Assembly (NCBI RefSeq): GCF_015291705.1
Contig: NZ_CP030050.1
Span: forward strand, 868,001-932,000
Length of the DNA: 64,000 nt
Direction: 5' to 3'
Source of the DNA: Bradyrhizobium arachidis
Lineage (GTDB): Bacteria; Pseudomonadota; Alphaproteobacteria; Rhizobiales; Xanthobacteraceae
Shown here: piece after piece, positions 33,981-42,722 of the stretch
How positions within the stretch are numbered: the first letter of the stretch is position 1
How the letters are laid out: the number at the start of each line of letters is the position of its first letter
Translations under genes and position numbers: made by a program
Notes under the pieces: generated by a model
Seen by the model: only the letters and a program-made list of their open reading frames with translations
What the model was told of the DNA's origin: nothing
Databases searched by the model: none

Positions 33981-34064
33981 GATGGGTAGAGCGAAGCGAA
34001 ACCCATCATTTTGCATGTTCGCACGAGCCCTTGATGGGTTTCGCTTCGCTCTACCCATCCTACG
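33976..34064. repeat. Dispersed palindromic repeat, second GTAGGATGGGTAGAGCG copy
   Basis: Perfect 33-bp arms (CGTAGGATGGGTAGAGCGAAG.. and complement) enclose 23 bases. The transcript would fold into a very long hairpin. It matches the element at 32648-32732. Confidence 0.9.
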
Positions 34065-34349
34065 AGCGGCGCCGGGACGATGATCGGTTTGCCGGACATC
34101 AAATCGGCGAAGCGGATTGATCGTGCGTAGGAGCCGGTTCTCTGATGCGATTACAGCAACGCCAAGGAGTGCAGCGAATTTCTATGAAAACCGAAGGCAA
34201 CTATGCCGGACAGAAGCAACGCAATCCCAGTCACGATCAGGCAACACGCAAACACTATCGACGCCTCTTGCTCGTCATCCACGGCAAGGACGATAATGGA
34301 TAAAATTTTACCGACAATCGAAAGGAAGAATTAACCTTACCTGCGCGGT
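34065..34349. other. Gap without a convincing gene
   Basis: This stretch is lower in GC than its surroundings. The only frame of note is 34184-34303 (MKTEGNYAGQKQRNPSHDQ..., 39 residues, AAGGAG 15 bases upstream), basic and hydrophilic, too weak to call. Nothing else is seen. Confidence 0.3.
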
Positions 34350-34990
34350 GCAATCTCGACCCGTCGGGCAACACATCCCCTGCGCGCCAAAACCCGTCAA
34401 TCCCCTCCCGCGAAAATATTCCACTTTACCGAAATTCGGATTTGCGGTAATATCTCGCCATCCCGATCCCCGGAGAGGGGCGATCGTACGTCGTGTCGAA
34501 CGTGGATCGGGGTGCGGTGGACGCGGCAGCGCCAGGCATGGGTATGCGGGACCAGGGCGAGATGAACCTCGTGAGGTCTTTGCTCCGTGCAGACGGACGG
34601 CGCTGTGTCCGGCGAAGCTACTCAAGCCAAGCCGGGCCAGCTGCGTACGGCGAAAGCGCGTGGTTCTGACCGTCGTTGCTACGGTCAAGCCTTGCGGAGA
34701 TGGATCGAGGCTCAACCGGGCCTCTAGACATCGCCAATTCGCGAGGTGACGGAGGCCAGAAGGAACTCGGCTCCGGGGAGAGCGCGTATAAGCCGTCAGA
34801 CCATCGCGCAGGGAAGGCCGGGTGTTTTCCGGCCCACCTGTTTCCCGCCTGCGCATTTGCGTGTGCAAATTCTTCGCGCAGCGGATCATGGGTGCCAGCC
34901 GGCACCCGGCCTTCCCTGCGCCCTCTTCAGTTCAGGAGGGCGAAAGAGGAGAGCAAAACTCGGGCATTTGGTGCCGCGAGAATGCTGATC
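34350..34990. repeat. Structured multi-frame repeat element beside tRNA-Thr
   Basis: The stretch runs from about GACCCGTCGGGCAACAC to the region before tRNA-Thr and has no gene with normal codon use, although several frames are open. It contains a perfect 19-bp inverted repeat (GCGCAGGGAAGGCCGGGTG at 34806-34824 and its complement at 34903-34921) and GATCCCCGGAGAGGGGCGATC. Translations of such stretches recur as spurious hypothetical proteins in Bradyrhizobium annotations (recollection, not checked). Its boundaries are approximate. Confidence 0.5.
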
Positions 34991-35013
34991 TGCGCGTGAT
35001 TGTACCGAAGAAA

Positions 35014-35088
35014 TGGTGCTGCCAGACAGGATTGAACTGTCGACCTCTCCATTACCAATGGAGTGCTCTACCACTGAGCTACGGCAGC
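35014..35088 (-). tRNA. tRNA-Thr (anticodon GGT)
   Basis: On the minus strand the acceptor GCTGCCG pairs with TGGCAGC. The D arm is GCTCAGTGGTAGAGC, the anticodon arm CTCCA-TTGGTAA-TGGAG with anticodon GGT, and the T arm GACAG-TTCAATC-CTGTC. The CCA end is encoded (35014-35016). Confidence 0.95.
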
Positions 35089-35404
35089 ATGTGCTGGGAT
35101 CAGAATCGGCCGCCAAGGGGGCCTACCAAGCGGGCCGATATCTGCCACAAGCCCCCCTCCTGTGCAAGCTTGCTAGTCCCGTCAAAACGAGAAAATCGGG
35201 CCGATATCGAGGCCAAAATGCCCGTTTTGGCGCGAAACCGTCGACTTTCTGCCGATTCGGGTTCCGATATCCCCGCCCAACTGGCCAGTTGGCCCACTTG
35301 GCGGATTCGACTCATTTGGAGTTTCGCACGATCGAATTGCGCGCGCCTCTTGAGCTGCCACGTTGATGGGGCATGTTATCGCCGATCCCGTGAATGGAGC
35401 CGTG
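35089..35404. other. Gap with short direct and inverted repeats
   Basis: No gene is supported. CGGGCCGATATC occurs twice (35131-35142 and 35197-35208). GCCAAAA/TTTTGGC (35212-35231) and CCAACTGGCCAGTTGG (35277-35292) are small palindromes. This is the leader/promoter region of tRNA-Thr on one strand and of the next gene on the other. Confidence 0.4.
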
Positions 35405-35593
35405 ATGGCTGACGAGAACGACAAGCGCGCACAGCAGGCGAAGACGTCCCGGGACGACCGGCTGAAATCGGCGCTGCGCGAAAATTTGAAGCGGCGCAAG
35501 CTGCAGGCGCGCGAACGCGCCGCAGGCACCGAGCCCGCGCTAAACGACGATGGTTCCCTCGACGAGGGAGCCGCCGGAAAGGCCGGCGGCTAG
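35405..35593 (+). CDS. Small conserved-looking hydrophilic protein
   Basis: The 62-residue product (MADENDKRAQQAKTSRDDRLKSALRENLKRRKLQARERA...) is charged and helical, with an acidic flexible tail. GGAG lies 5 bases before the ATG. It resembles short Rhizobiales proteins with TSRDDRLKxALRENLKRRK, but I know no function. Confidence 0.65.
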   Translation: MADENDKRAQQAKTSRDDRLKSALRENLKRRKLQARERAAGTEPALNDDGSLDEGAAGKAGG

Positions 35594-35611
35594 ATTTTGC
35601 AATGAGCGAGA

Positions 35612-37324
35612 ATGACGATGGCCCAGGACGAGGTGCAACGAACCGACAGGAACGCGCTTATGGCGCAGTTCACGCGTCCCGAGCAGACCTTTCCGGCGCT
35701 GGCGCCTGCCGAGATCGAGCGCCTGCGCCATTTCGGCGAGCTGAGGCGCTATAAGGACGGCGAGCTGCTGTTCGAGACCGGCAAACAAGGGCCGGGCATG
35801 TTCGTGGTGCTGGCGGGCCACGTCGCCATCACCCAGCGCGACGGGCTCGGCCACGTCACGCCGGTGATAGACCAGGGGCCGGGACAGTTCCTGGCCGAGC
35901 TCGGCCAGCTCTCGGGCAGGCCGGCGCTGGTCGACGGACGCGCGGAGGGCGAGGTCGAGGTGCTCCTCGTTCCGCCGAACCGGCTGCGTGCGCTGCTGGT
36001 GGCCGAAGCCGAGCTTGGCGAGCGCATCATGCGCGCGCTGATCCTGCGCCGGGTCAATCTGATCCAGGGCGGCATCGGCGGGCCCGTGCTGATCGGGCCG
36101 TCGCACTCCGCCGGCGTGGTGCGCCTGCAAGGCTTTCTCACCCGCAACGGCCAGCCGCATCATCTGCTCGACCCCGACAGCGAGCATGACGCGGCCGAGA
36201 TCATCACGCGCTATTCGCCGAAGCCGGAGGATTGGCCGCTCGTCGTCACCGCCGACGGCACCGTGCTGCGCAATCCCAGCGAAACCCAGCTCGGCCGCGC
36301 GATCGGCATGATCGGCGGCGCCAAGGACGATCGCATCTACGACGTTGCGATCGTCGGCTGCGGACCGGCGGGACTTGCAACCGCGGTCTACGCGGCGTCC
36401 GAAGGTCTGTCGGTCGCGGTCGTCGACACCCGCGCTTTCGGCGGCCAGGCCGGCGCCAGCGCACGCATCGAAAACTATCTGGGCTTTCCCACCGGCATCT
36501 CGGGCCAGGCGCTGGCGGGGCGCGCTTTCACCCAGGCGCAGAAATTCGGCGCCGAGATCATGATTCCGATGTCGGTGAAATCGCTGGACTGCTCGCGCGC
36601 CCACGGCGCCTTCGCGCTGGCGCTGGATTGCGGCGACACCTTGCGCTCGCGCGCGGTGGTGGTCGCGAGTGGCGCGCGCTATCGACGGCCTGACATCGCC
36701 AACCTCGACAAGTTCGAGGGCCGCGGCGTCTGGTACTGGGCCTCGCCGGTCGAGGCGCGGCTCTGCGCCGGCGAAGAGGTGGCGCTGGTCGGCGCCGGCA
36801 ATTCGGCGGGGCAGGCGGCCGTGTTCCTGTCGGGCCACGCCAAGCGCGTGCTGATGATCATCCGCGGCGGCGGCTTAGGGGCCAGCATGTCGCGCTATCT
36901 CATCGAGCGCATCGAAGCGACGCCGAACATCGAATTGATGTTCAACACCGAGATCACCGCGCTCGAGGGCGACGAGACCTCGCTGTTGCGGCGTATCCGC
37001 TGGAAGAGCCGGCTGTCGGACGACGAGGATGAAACCGAGATCCGCAACCTCTTCCTGTTCGTCGGCGCCGACCCCGCCACCGGCTGGCTCGACGGCTGCG
37101 GCGTAACGCTCGACCGCGGCGGTTTCGTCGTCACCGGCGCACAGTCCGAGCTGAACCAGGGCAAGCTGGTGGCGCCGCTCGAGACCTCGGTGCCCGGCGT
37201 CTACGCCGTCGGCGACGTCCGCTCCGGCTCGGTCAAGCGCGTTGGCGGCGCCATCGGCGAGGGCGCACAGGTCGTGGCGTCCCTGCACGGCTATCTCGGC
37301 GACGCCGCAAAACCGGCGCTTTAG
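35612..37324 (+). CDS. cNMP-binding / thioredoxin-reductase-like fusion without redox cysteines
   Basis: The 570-residue protein has an N-terminal CRP-like cyclic-nucleotide domain (residues about 30-160), then an FAD/NAD(P) module: AIVGCGPAGLATAVYAASEGLSV, FGGQAGASARIENYLGFP, VALVGAGNSAGQAAVFL and VPGVYAVGDVRSGSVKRV. The position of the CxxC pair of thioredoxin reductases reads WYWASPVEA, so it cannot reduce thioredoxin by the usual route. A flavin oxidoreductase gated by a cyclic nucleotide is a reasonable inference; the electron acceptor is unknown. Confidence 0.87.
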   Translation: MTMAQDEVQRTDRNALMAQFTRPEQTFPALAPAEIERLRHFGELRRYKDGELLFETGKQGPGMFVVLAGHVAITQRDGLGHVTPVIDQGPGQFLAELGQLSGRPALVDGRAEGEVEVLLVPPNRLRALLVAEAELGERIMRALILRRVNLIQGGIGGPVLIGPSHSAGVVRLQGFLTRNGQPHHLLDPDSEHDAAEIITRYSPKPEDWPLVVTADGTVLRNPSETQLGRAIGMIGGAKDDRIYDVAIVGCGPAGLATAVYAASEGLSVAVVDTRAFGGQAGASARIENYLGFPTGISGQALAGRAFTQAQKFGAEIMIPMSVKSLDCSRAHGAFALALDCGDTLRSRAVVVASGARYRRPDIANLDKFEGRGVWYWASPVEARLCAGEEVALVGAGNSAGQAAVFLSGHAKRVLMIIRGGGLGASMSRYLIERIEATPNIELMFNTEITALEGDETSLLRRIRWKSRLSDDEDETEIRNLFLFVGADPATGWLDGCGVTLDRGGFVVTGAQSELNQGKLVAPLETSVPGVYAVGDVRSGSVKRVGGAIGEGAQVVASLHGYLGDAAKPAL

Positions 37325-37395
37325 TCAAGGACAAGGCAAGGGAATGGCAAGCCGATTGAGGCTTGCCATCCTGCTGTGTCATGCGTGACTATCTC

Positions 37396-37464
37396 CCCTC
37401 ATCCTGAGGAGCGCGCAGCGCGTCTCGAAGGATGAAGGCCCGGAACGACGCCCCGGGCCTTCAT
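37396..37464. repeat. Half repeat CATCCTGAGGAGCGCG..CGTCTCGAAGGATG plus hairpin
   Basis: CCTCATCCTGAGGAG..CGTCTCGAAGGATG matches the right half of the 19186 element. A perfect 12-bp hairpin ATGAAGGCCCGG/CCGGGCCTTCAT (37432-37464) overlaps its end and could terminate the upstream gene. A further CTCCTCACCATGAGG lies at about 37512. Confidence 0.7.
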
Positions 37465-37571
37465 GGTTCGCGCGGCGATGCGAAGCATCGTCCGCACGGG
37501 TGCTAACGCGCCTCCTCACCATGAGGATCGAAGGCTGAACGAGCGAACAAAAGATTCAACGGGAGGACTAA

Positions 37572-37880
37572 ATGGCTGAAATCGTCGTGCTCTACAAAAC
37601 GCCCAAGGATGCCGCGGCCTTCGACAAATACTATGCCGAAACCCACATTCCACTCGCCAAGAAACTTCCCGGCCTGAAGAAATACGCCGTCAGCAAGGGA
37701 CCGGTCGCATCTCCCGGCGGCGCGACCGGAATCCATCTTGTCGCCATTCTCACCTTCGACAGCGTTGCCGACATCCAGGCGGCATTCGCCAGCCCGGAAG
37801 GCAATGCGACCGGCGCTGACGTGCCGAAATTCGCCAGTGGCGGCGCTGACATCCTGATCTTCGACACCAAGGAGGTGTGA
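37572..37880 (+). CDS. EthD family protein
   Basis: The 102-residue protein is a ferredoxin-like alpha+beta barrel of the EthD type: MAEIVVLYKTPKDAAAFDKYYAETHIPLAKKLPGLKKY split between strand and helix, with the conserved HIPLAKKLPGL. GGGAGGA precedes the ATG. EthD was first seen in an ether-degradation cluster; its chemical role is unclear. Confidence 0.85.
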   Translation: MAEIVVLYKTPKDAAAFDKYYAETHIPLAKKLPGLKKYAVSKGPVASPGGATGIHLVAILTFDSVADIQAAFASPEGNATGADVPKFASGGADILIFDTKEV

Positions 37881-38069
37881 ACGATCGCTTCGACTTTCGT
37901 CGAAAACCTGCTGTCGTTTGTGACAGCGCTGCAAAAAAATCAGCCATGCGTTTGTCGATTCGCACGATGACGCATGGCCGCGCACATGCATGTGACGACA
38001 ACGTATGTGGCAATCCCATGAGGAGCGTAATACTACTCTGATCTCAATGCAGAGCGTAGGAGAGATGCC
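37881..38069. other. Intergenic region with small palindromes
   Basis: TTCGAC-TTTC-GTCGAA lies just after the EthD gene, followed by a GCCATGCG/CGCATGGC inverted pair. The latter may mark the promoter of the membrane-protein gene at 38070. No gene is seen. Confidence 0.3.
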
Positions 38070-38579
38070 ATGGTCCTTGGGTTGAGCCTGCCCGCCTTCA
38101 CACTGGTCCATGTCATCATCAGCCTGATCGCCATCGCCGCCGGCCTTGTCGTAATGTTCGGCCTGCTCGGCTCGAAGTCGATGCCGGGCCTCACCGCGAT
38201 CTTCCTGCTGTTCACGATCCTCACCAGCGCCACCGGGTTCCTGTTCCCGTTCAAGGAGCTGCTGCCCTCGCACATCATCGGCATCATTTCGCTGGTGCTG
38301 CTCGCGATCGCCTGCTTCGCGCTCTACGGCATGAAGCTCTCCGGGGTTTGGCGTCCGGTCTACATCGTCACTGCGATGATCTCGCTCTATTTCAACGTCT
38401 TCGTGCTGGTGATCCAGTCGTTCCTGAAAGTGCCGGCGCTCGCCGCGCTCGCGCCCGCCGTGCCGCCGGCGCCGCCTTCCGGCCCGGTGTTCGCAGTGGT
38501 GCAGGGCATCGTGCTGGTGTTCTTCGTGCTGCTCACCATCGGCGCCTGGCGCCGCTACAAGCCGATGACGTTTGCCTGA
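38070..38579 (+). CDS. Four-helix membrane protein
   Basis: The 169-residue protein has about four hydrophobic helices (VHVIISLIAIAAGLVVMFGLL; AIFLLFTILTSATGFLF; IIGIISLVLLAIACFAL; VFAVVQGIVLVFFVLLTIGAW) and a Pro/Ala-rich loop APAVPPAPPSGP. TAGGAGAGATGCC precedes the ATG. It looks like a DoxX/DUF-type small membrane protein; function unknown. Confidence 0.7.
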   Translation: MVLGLSLPAFTLVHVIISLIAIAAGLVVMFGLLGSKSMPGLTAIFLLFTILTSATGFLFPFKELLPSHIIGIISLVLLAIACFALYGMKLSGVWRPVYIVTAMISLYFNVFVLVIQSFLKVPALAALAPAVPPAPPSGPVFAVVQGIVLVFFVLLTIGAWRRYKPMTFA

Positions 38580-38590
38580 TCGTTATTCGC

Positions 38591-38685
38591 TCGTCATTCC
38601 AGGGCGATGCAACGCATCCAACCCGGACTCCCGCGCAGCAATCTCCGGATCCCGGGTTCGCGCTTCGCGCGCCCCGGAATGACGT
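38591..38685. repeat. Dispersed inverted repeat, CGTCATTCCAGGGCG type
   Basis: CGTCATTCCAGGGCG on the left is mirrored by CGCCCCGGAATGACG on the right, with inner CGCGCGAAG-type hairpins. It lies between two rightward genes, just before the ribosome binding site of the hydrolase gene. Confidence 0.75.
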
Positions 38686-38707
38686 TTCTCACTAAAGGAG
38701 CCCCACC

Positions 38708-39532
38708 ATGCCCACCATCACCACCAAAGACGGCGTCGAGATCTTTTTCAAGGATTGGGGCTCGGGCCAGCCGATCGTGTTCAGCCATGGCTGGCCGCTG
38801 TCGTCGGACGATTGGGACGCGCAGATGATGTTTTTCGTCACGCGCGGCTATCGCGTCATCGCTCATGACCGCCGCGGCCACGGCCGCTCGTCGCAGGTCG
38901 CCGACGGCCACGACATGGATCATTACGCCGACGACCTCGCCGCGGTCACCGCGCATCTCGACCTCAAGAACGCCATCCATGTCGGGCATTCCACCGGCGG
39001 CGGCGAGGTCGTGCACTACATCGCGCGTCACGGCGAGAGCCGGGTGGCGAAGGCCGCGATCCTGTCCGCGGTGCCGCCCTTGATGGTGCAGACCGCGGCC
39101 AATCCCGGCGGCCTTCCGAAGAGCGTGTTCGACGACCTGCAGAAGCAACTCGCGGCCAGCCGCACGCAATTCTATCGCGACCTCCCGGCCGGCCCGTTCT
39201 ACGGCTACAATCGTCCCGGCGCAAAACCGTCCGAAGCGGTGATCCAGAACTGGTGGCGCCAGGGCATGATGGGCGGCGCGAAAGCGCATTACGACGGCAT
39301 CGTCGCGTTCTCGCAGACCGATTTCACCGAAGACCTCAAGAAGATCAACGTCCCCGTGCTGGTGATGCACGGCGACGACGACCAGATCGTGCCTTACGCC
39401 GATTCCGGCCCGCTGTCGGCCAAGCTGCTGAAGAAAGGCACGCTGAAGACCTACAAGGGTTTCCCGCACGGCATGCCGACCACGCACGCCGAGACCATCA
39501 ACGCGGACCTCCTGGCGTTTTTTAAGGAGTGA
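38708..39532 (+). CDS. Alpha/beta hydrolase, cofactor-free haloperoxidase type
   Basis: The 274-residue protein has [28 protein letters not shown], nucleophile elbow GHSTGGGEV (Ser near residue 99), acid in [12 protein letters not shown] and the catalytic His in [11 protein letters not shown]. This is the non-haem chloroperoxidase/perhydrolase pattern. AAAGGAG precedes the ATG. The natural role is probably an esterase or lactonase. Confidence 0.9.
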   Translation: MPTITTKDGVEIFFKDWGSGQPIVFSHGWPLSSDDWDAQMMFFVTRGYRVIAHDRRGHGRSSQVADGHDMDHYADDLAAVTAHLDLKNAIHVGHSTGGGEVVHYIARHGESRVAKAAILSAVPPLMVQTAANPGGLPKSVFDDLQKQLAASRTQFYRDLPAGPFYGYNRPGAKPSEAVIQNWWRQGMMGGAKAHYDGIVAFSQTDFTEDLKKINVPVLVMHGDDDQIVPYADSGPLSAKLLKKGTLKTYKGFPHGMPTTHAETINADLLAFFKE

Positions 39533-39540
39533 CGAGTCTT

Positions 39541-39690
39541 CCTTCTCCCCTTGTGGGAGAAGGTGGCGCGAAGCGCCGGATGAGGGGTTCTATCCGCCGA
39601 ATTCAGTTGAGAGTGAGTAAGCAGAGACAACCCCTCACCCGTCTCGCCGCTCAGCGGCGAGCCACCCTCTCCCACAAGGGGAGAGGGGAA
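39541..39690. repeat. Dispersed inverted repeat, CTTCTCCCCTTGTGGGAGAAGG type
   Basis: CTCCCCTTGTGGGAGAAGGTGG and CCACCCTCTCCCACAAGGGGAG are inverted arms around GATGAGGGGTT/AACCCCTCACC. It is a variant of the repeats at 16503 and 22117 and lies between convergent genes. Confidence 0.8.
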
Positions 39691-39695
39691 AAGCG

Positions 39696-40337
39696 CTACT
39701 TCAATATCGCCCGGATCGTTTCGAACGTCCGCTTCACGAAAACCTCCGGCTTCTCCCGCGCGCCTTCGCCCATCCAGCTCTCGCCACCGACGCGCATCGC
39801 GCCGGTGGCGATCATGGCGACGAGCCGGGCCTTGGCCTTGTCCGATTTGCTTTTCGCGCGCTCGGCAAGCCCGTCGGCCAGCGCGCGCTCGAGCTTCTCG
39901 TATTTGAGCTGGTCGCGCGCGTGAAGCGCGGGGTTGTCGCGCTTGAGCCGCGACATCGCCGCTGCCTCGGCGGGATCGACGCGCTTGACCGCTGCCGTGA
40001 TGGCATTCTCCGCCGCGGTCAGCATGGATTCATCCGCAGGCCGTGCGAGGATCTCGGCGACCAGCGCGCTTGCCGCATCCTCCTGCCAGGCGGTGACCAC
40101 GTCCTCCTTGGACGCGAAATAATGGAAGAAGCTGCGGCGCGACATATCCGCTTTGGCTGCGATGTCGTCGATGGTGGTGGCCTCGAAGCCGCGCTCGCGG
40201 AACAGCGCCATCGCCGCGCGGGTCAGCCGCTCGCGGGTCGCCTGCTGCTTGCGTTGTCGCAGGCCCGCAGACGGCGGCGATTTTCCTTCCGCCGGCAATG
40301 ACTTGGCACGCTTTCCGATGGCCTTCGAAACCTTCAA
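39696..40337 (-). CDS. TetR-family transcriptional regulator
   Basis: The 213-residue protein has a TetR helix-turn-helix (RLTRAAMALFRERGFEATTIDDIAAKADMSRRSFFHYFASKEDVV) after a basic N-terminal stretch. The start is a TTG, supported by AGAGGTG 7 bases upstream. It diverges from the SDR gene at 40423; a palindrome between them is the likely operator. Confidence 0.85.
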   Translation of the reverse strand: MKVSKAIGKRAKSLPAEGKSPPSAGLRQRKQQATRERLTRAAMALFRERGFEATTIDDIAAKADMSRRSFFHYFASKEDVVTAWQEDAASALVAEILARPADESMLTAAENAITAAVKRVDPAEAAAMSRLKRDNPALHARDQLKYEKLERALADGLAERAKSKSDKAKARLVAMIATGAMRVGGESWMGEGAREKPEVFVKRTFETIRAILK

Positions 40338-40359
40338 ATCATTTCACCTCTTGCAAATT

Positions 40360-40372
40360 TGCACTCAGTGCA
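40360..40372. promoter_or_regulatory. Palindrome, probable TetR operator
   Basis: TGCACT-C-AGTGCA is a perfect 13-bp palindrome, extended imperfectly by flanking T/A bases (ATTTGCACT..AGTGCACAT). It lies between divergent tetR and SDR genes, 23 bases from the regulator start. Confidence 0.6.
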
Positions 40373-40422
40373 CATTTAGAGCCGTCGCGGGCCTCATTCC
40401 AGCCCCCGAACGGAGACATGGC

Positions 40423-41361
40423 ATGACCGACTGGACGACGGCAGACATCCCCTCTCTCAGCGGCAAGACCGCCGTCGTGACCGGGGCCACGGGCGGCCTC
40501 GGCTACGAGACGGCGATGGCGCTGGCGGGCGCCGGCGCCATTGTCATACTCACCGGGCGCAGCGACGCAAAGGGCCTGCGCGCGATCGAGGGCATTTGCG
40601 AGCGTTTTCCCAATGCGTTGATTGCCTACGAGCATCTCGACCTCGCCAGCCTTGCCTCCGTCGCCGATTTCGCCAGGCGCTTTGCCGCCGGTAACGAGCA
40701 GCTCGATCTCCTCGTCAACAATGCCGGCGTGATGGCGCTGCCGAAGCGGCAGCAGACCGAGGATGGTTTCGAGATGCAGCTCGGCACCAATTATCTCGGC
40801 CATTACGCGCTGACGGCACGCCTCCTGCTGCAGCTTCGCCGCGCCAAGGCCGCGCGCGTCGTCAATCTCTCCAGCCTTGCGCACCGCTCCGGCGCGATCA
40901 ATTTCGACGACCTTCAGAGCAAGCGCTCCTATCGTCCGTGGCGGGCCTACTGCCAGTCCAAGCTGGCGATGCTGATGTTTTCGCTGGAATTGCAGCGCCG
41001 CAGCCTTGCCGCCGGCTGGGGCATCACGAGCCTTGCCGCGCATCCCGGCTACGCGCGGACCGATCTCATTTCGAACGGGCCGGGCGCCAACACGTTCCAG
41101 TGGCGGGTCGGCCGGTTGCTCCAGCCGCTGATGAGCCAGTCCGCGGCCGAAGGCGCGCTGCCCACATTGTTCGCCGCGACCTCGCCCGGAGCAGAACCGG
41201 GCGGCTATTACGGTCCGAACGGATTCTATGAATTGAAGGGCCCGCCGGCGCCCGCGAAGATCATGCCGCAGGCGAAGGACTTTGCCGCGGCGGCCATGCT
41301 GTGGGATGTCTCGGCACCGCTGACCGGTATATCCTTCGACGACATCGCGGTCGCCGCATGA
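40423..41361 (+). CDS. Short-chain dehydrogenase (retinol-dehydrogenase-like)
   Basis: The product (312 residues) has SLSGKTAVVTGATGGLG, NNAGVMA, a VNLSSLAHRSG serine block and YCQSK catalytic Tyr/Lys, as in the atypical long SDRs related to retinol dehydrogenases. CGGAGA lies 8 bases before the ATG; a longer open frame upstream covers the tetR gene and is a shadow. It is probably repressed by the divergent TetR. Confidence 0.88.
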   Translation: MTDWTTADIPSLSGKTAVVTGATGGLGYETAMALAGAGAIVILTGRSDAKGLRAIEGICERFPNALIAYEHLDLASLASVADFARRFAAGNEQLDLLVNNAGVMALPKRQQTEDGFEMQLGTNYLGHYALTARLLLQLRRAKAARVVNLSSLAHRSGAINFDDLQSKRSYRPWRAYCQSKLAMLMFSLELQRRSLAAGWGITSLAAHPGYARTDLISNGPGANTFQWRVGRLLQPLMSQSAAEGALPTLFAATSPGAEPGGYYGPNGFYELKGPPAPAKIMPQAKDFAAAAMLWDVSAPLTGISFDDIAVAA

Positions 41362-41387
41362 GCCGTGACATCGGTGGGGACGTCGCG

Positions 41388-42047
41388 ATGCGAGTGATCA
41401 TCTTCGGTGCGACCGGCATGGTCGGGCAGGGCGTCTTGCGCGAGTGCCTGATCGACCCCGGCATCGAGCGCGTGCTCGTGATCGGCCGCAGCCCGACCGG
41501 CGTGCACGACGCCAAGCTTGCCGAGATCATCCACGATGACTTCCTGAATTATTCGGCGATCGAAGCCCAGCTCACAGGCTTCGACGCCTGCTTTTTCTGT
41601 CTCGGCGTCTCCTCGATCGGCATGAGCGAGGAGCGGTACCGCCATCTCACCTACGACCTCACGCTCGCCGCGGCGACGACGCTGGCGCGGCTCAATCCGC
41701 AGATGACCTTCACCTATGTCACCGGCGCCGGCACCGATTCCACCGAGCAGGGCTCGCGGATGTGGGCGCGGGTCAAAGGCAAGACCGAAAACGATCTGCT
41801 CAAGCTGCCGTTCAAGGGCGCCTACATGTTCCGGCCCGGGGCGATCCAGCCGCTGCACGGTGCCCGTTCCAAGACCGCCTGGGTGCAGGCCGTGTATACC
41901 GCAACCTGGCCGCTCTGGTCGGTGCTGCGCCGGATCTCGCCTTCGCTCGTCACCTCGACCGAGCAGATGGGCCGCGCCATGATCCATGTTGCCCGGGACG
42001 GGTATCCGCGGAAGGTGCTGGAGATGGAGGATATCAATAGCGTCTAG
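41388..42047 (+). CDS. NAD(P)-binding atypical SDR / epimerase-like protein
   Basis: The product (219 residues) opens MRVIIFGATGMVGQGVLRECL, a Rossmann nucleotide-binding motif, and continues FCLGVSSIGMSEERYRHLTYDLT and TYVTGAGTD, typical of small NAD(P)H-binding proteins. GGGGA lies 8 bases before this ATG; an ATG at 41358 overlapping the previous stop is an alternative. Probably in one operon with the SDR. Confidence 0.82.
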   Translation: MRVIIFGATGMVGQGVLRECLIDPGIERVLVIGRSPTGVHDAKLAEIIHDDFLNYSAIEAQLTGFDACFFCLGVSSIGMSEERYRHLTYDLTLAAATTLARLNPQMTFTYVTGAGTDSTEQGSRMWARVKGKTENDLLKLPFKGAYMFRPGAIQPLHGARSKTAWVQAVYTATWPLWSVLRRISPSLVTSTEQMGRAMIHVARDGYPRKVLEMEDINSV

Positions 42048-42127
42048 CCGGCCAGCCCGTTAGTTGTGGGGAAATTTCGGCGCCTGCGCGCGTTGACTCT
42101 GTCCGTCCTGAAGGAGAAGCGCCCGCG

Positions 42128-42577
42128 ATGTCTCCCCAGCTCAAGATGATCGCGCTCGATGCCGACGATCTCGCCGTGATCTCGACCCATGTCCAGGATG
42201 CCCGCGTGCAGGCCTCCGACATCATTTGGCGGCAGAGCGAGAAGCGGCTGGTGGTCGGCATGCACCGGCTGGACTGGGAGCAGACGCTGGCGGGCGAGGC
42301 CGAGCCGCGCCGGCTGGTCGCCGCGCTCCGCTTCGACCGCGTGCTCGCCTGCAAGTCGCGCAACATCGATCTCGACGCGCCGGACAAGGTTTTGGACCTT
42401 GTCGGCATCGAGTTTCACCCCCAGGACGGCCGCGCCGAGGAGCCGGGCGGTAGCGCCCTGCTCTTGTTCGCCCAGGGCGGCGCCATCCGCCTCGATGTCG
42501 AATGCCTGGAATGCGAGTTGACTGATCTTGGGGCGGACGAACTGGGAACGGGACTGGAGATCGACGGGGAGGGGTGA
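42128..42577 (+). CDS. DUF2948 family protein
   Basis: The 149-residue protein starts MSPQLKMIALDADDLAVISTHVQDARVQASDI, the signature of DUF2948, a family located beside hisD in Rhizobiales. AAGGAG precedes the ATG. It has no known function. The position before hisD is the conserved order. Confidence 0.88.
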   Translation: MSPQLKMIALDADDLAVISTHVQDARVQASDIIWRQSEKRLVVGMHRLDWEQTLAGEAEPRRLVAALRFDRVLACKSRNIDLDAPDKVLDLVGIEFHPQDGRAEEPGGSALLLFAQGGAIRLDVECLECELTDLGADELGTGLEIDGEG

Positions 42578-42722
42578 GGTCGCCTGTATACCAGCCGGCC
42601 CGGCTCAGGCCGTCGCCAGAGCAGCACCCGCCAAGGGTTGACGCCGCTTTCCCGCCGCGCCATTGAGCAGGGGGCCGGGTGAGCCAATCCGCCCCAAAGA
42701 CCAGCCGGAAGCCAAGCCAAAA

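Noticed and set aside
33870..34064. Insertion sequence or transposase gene in the gene-poor region
   Set aside because: No transposase motif is present; only palindromic repeats are seen.
34350..34990. tmRNA or RNase P RNA
   Set aside because: No tag-peptide reading frame, no tRNA-like acceptor and no RNase P core motif could be found.
34308..34999. Protein-coding genes in the tRNA-Thr-adjacent element
   Set aside because: Frames on both strands are open but rich in Arg/Ser/Pro, overlap each other and lack start signals; a non-coding repeat explains them better.
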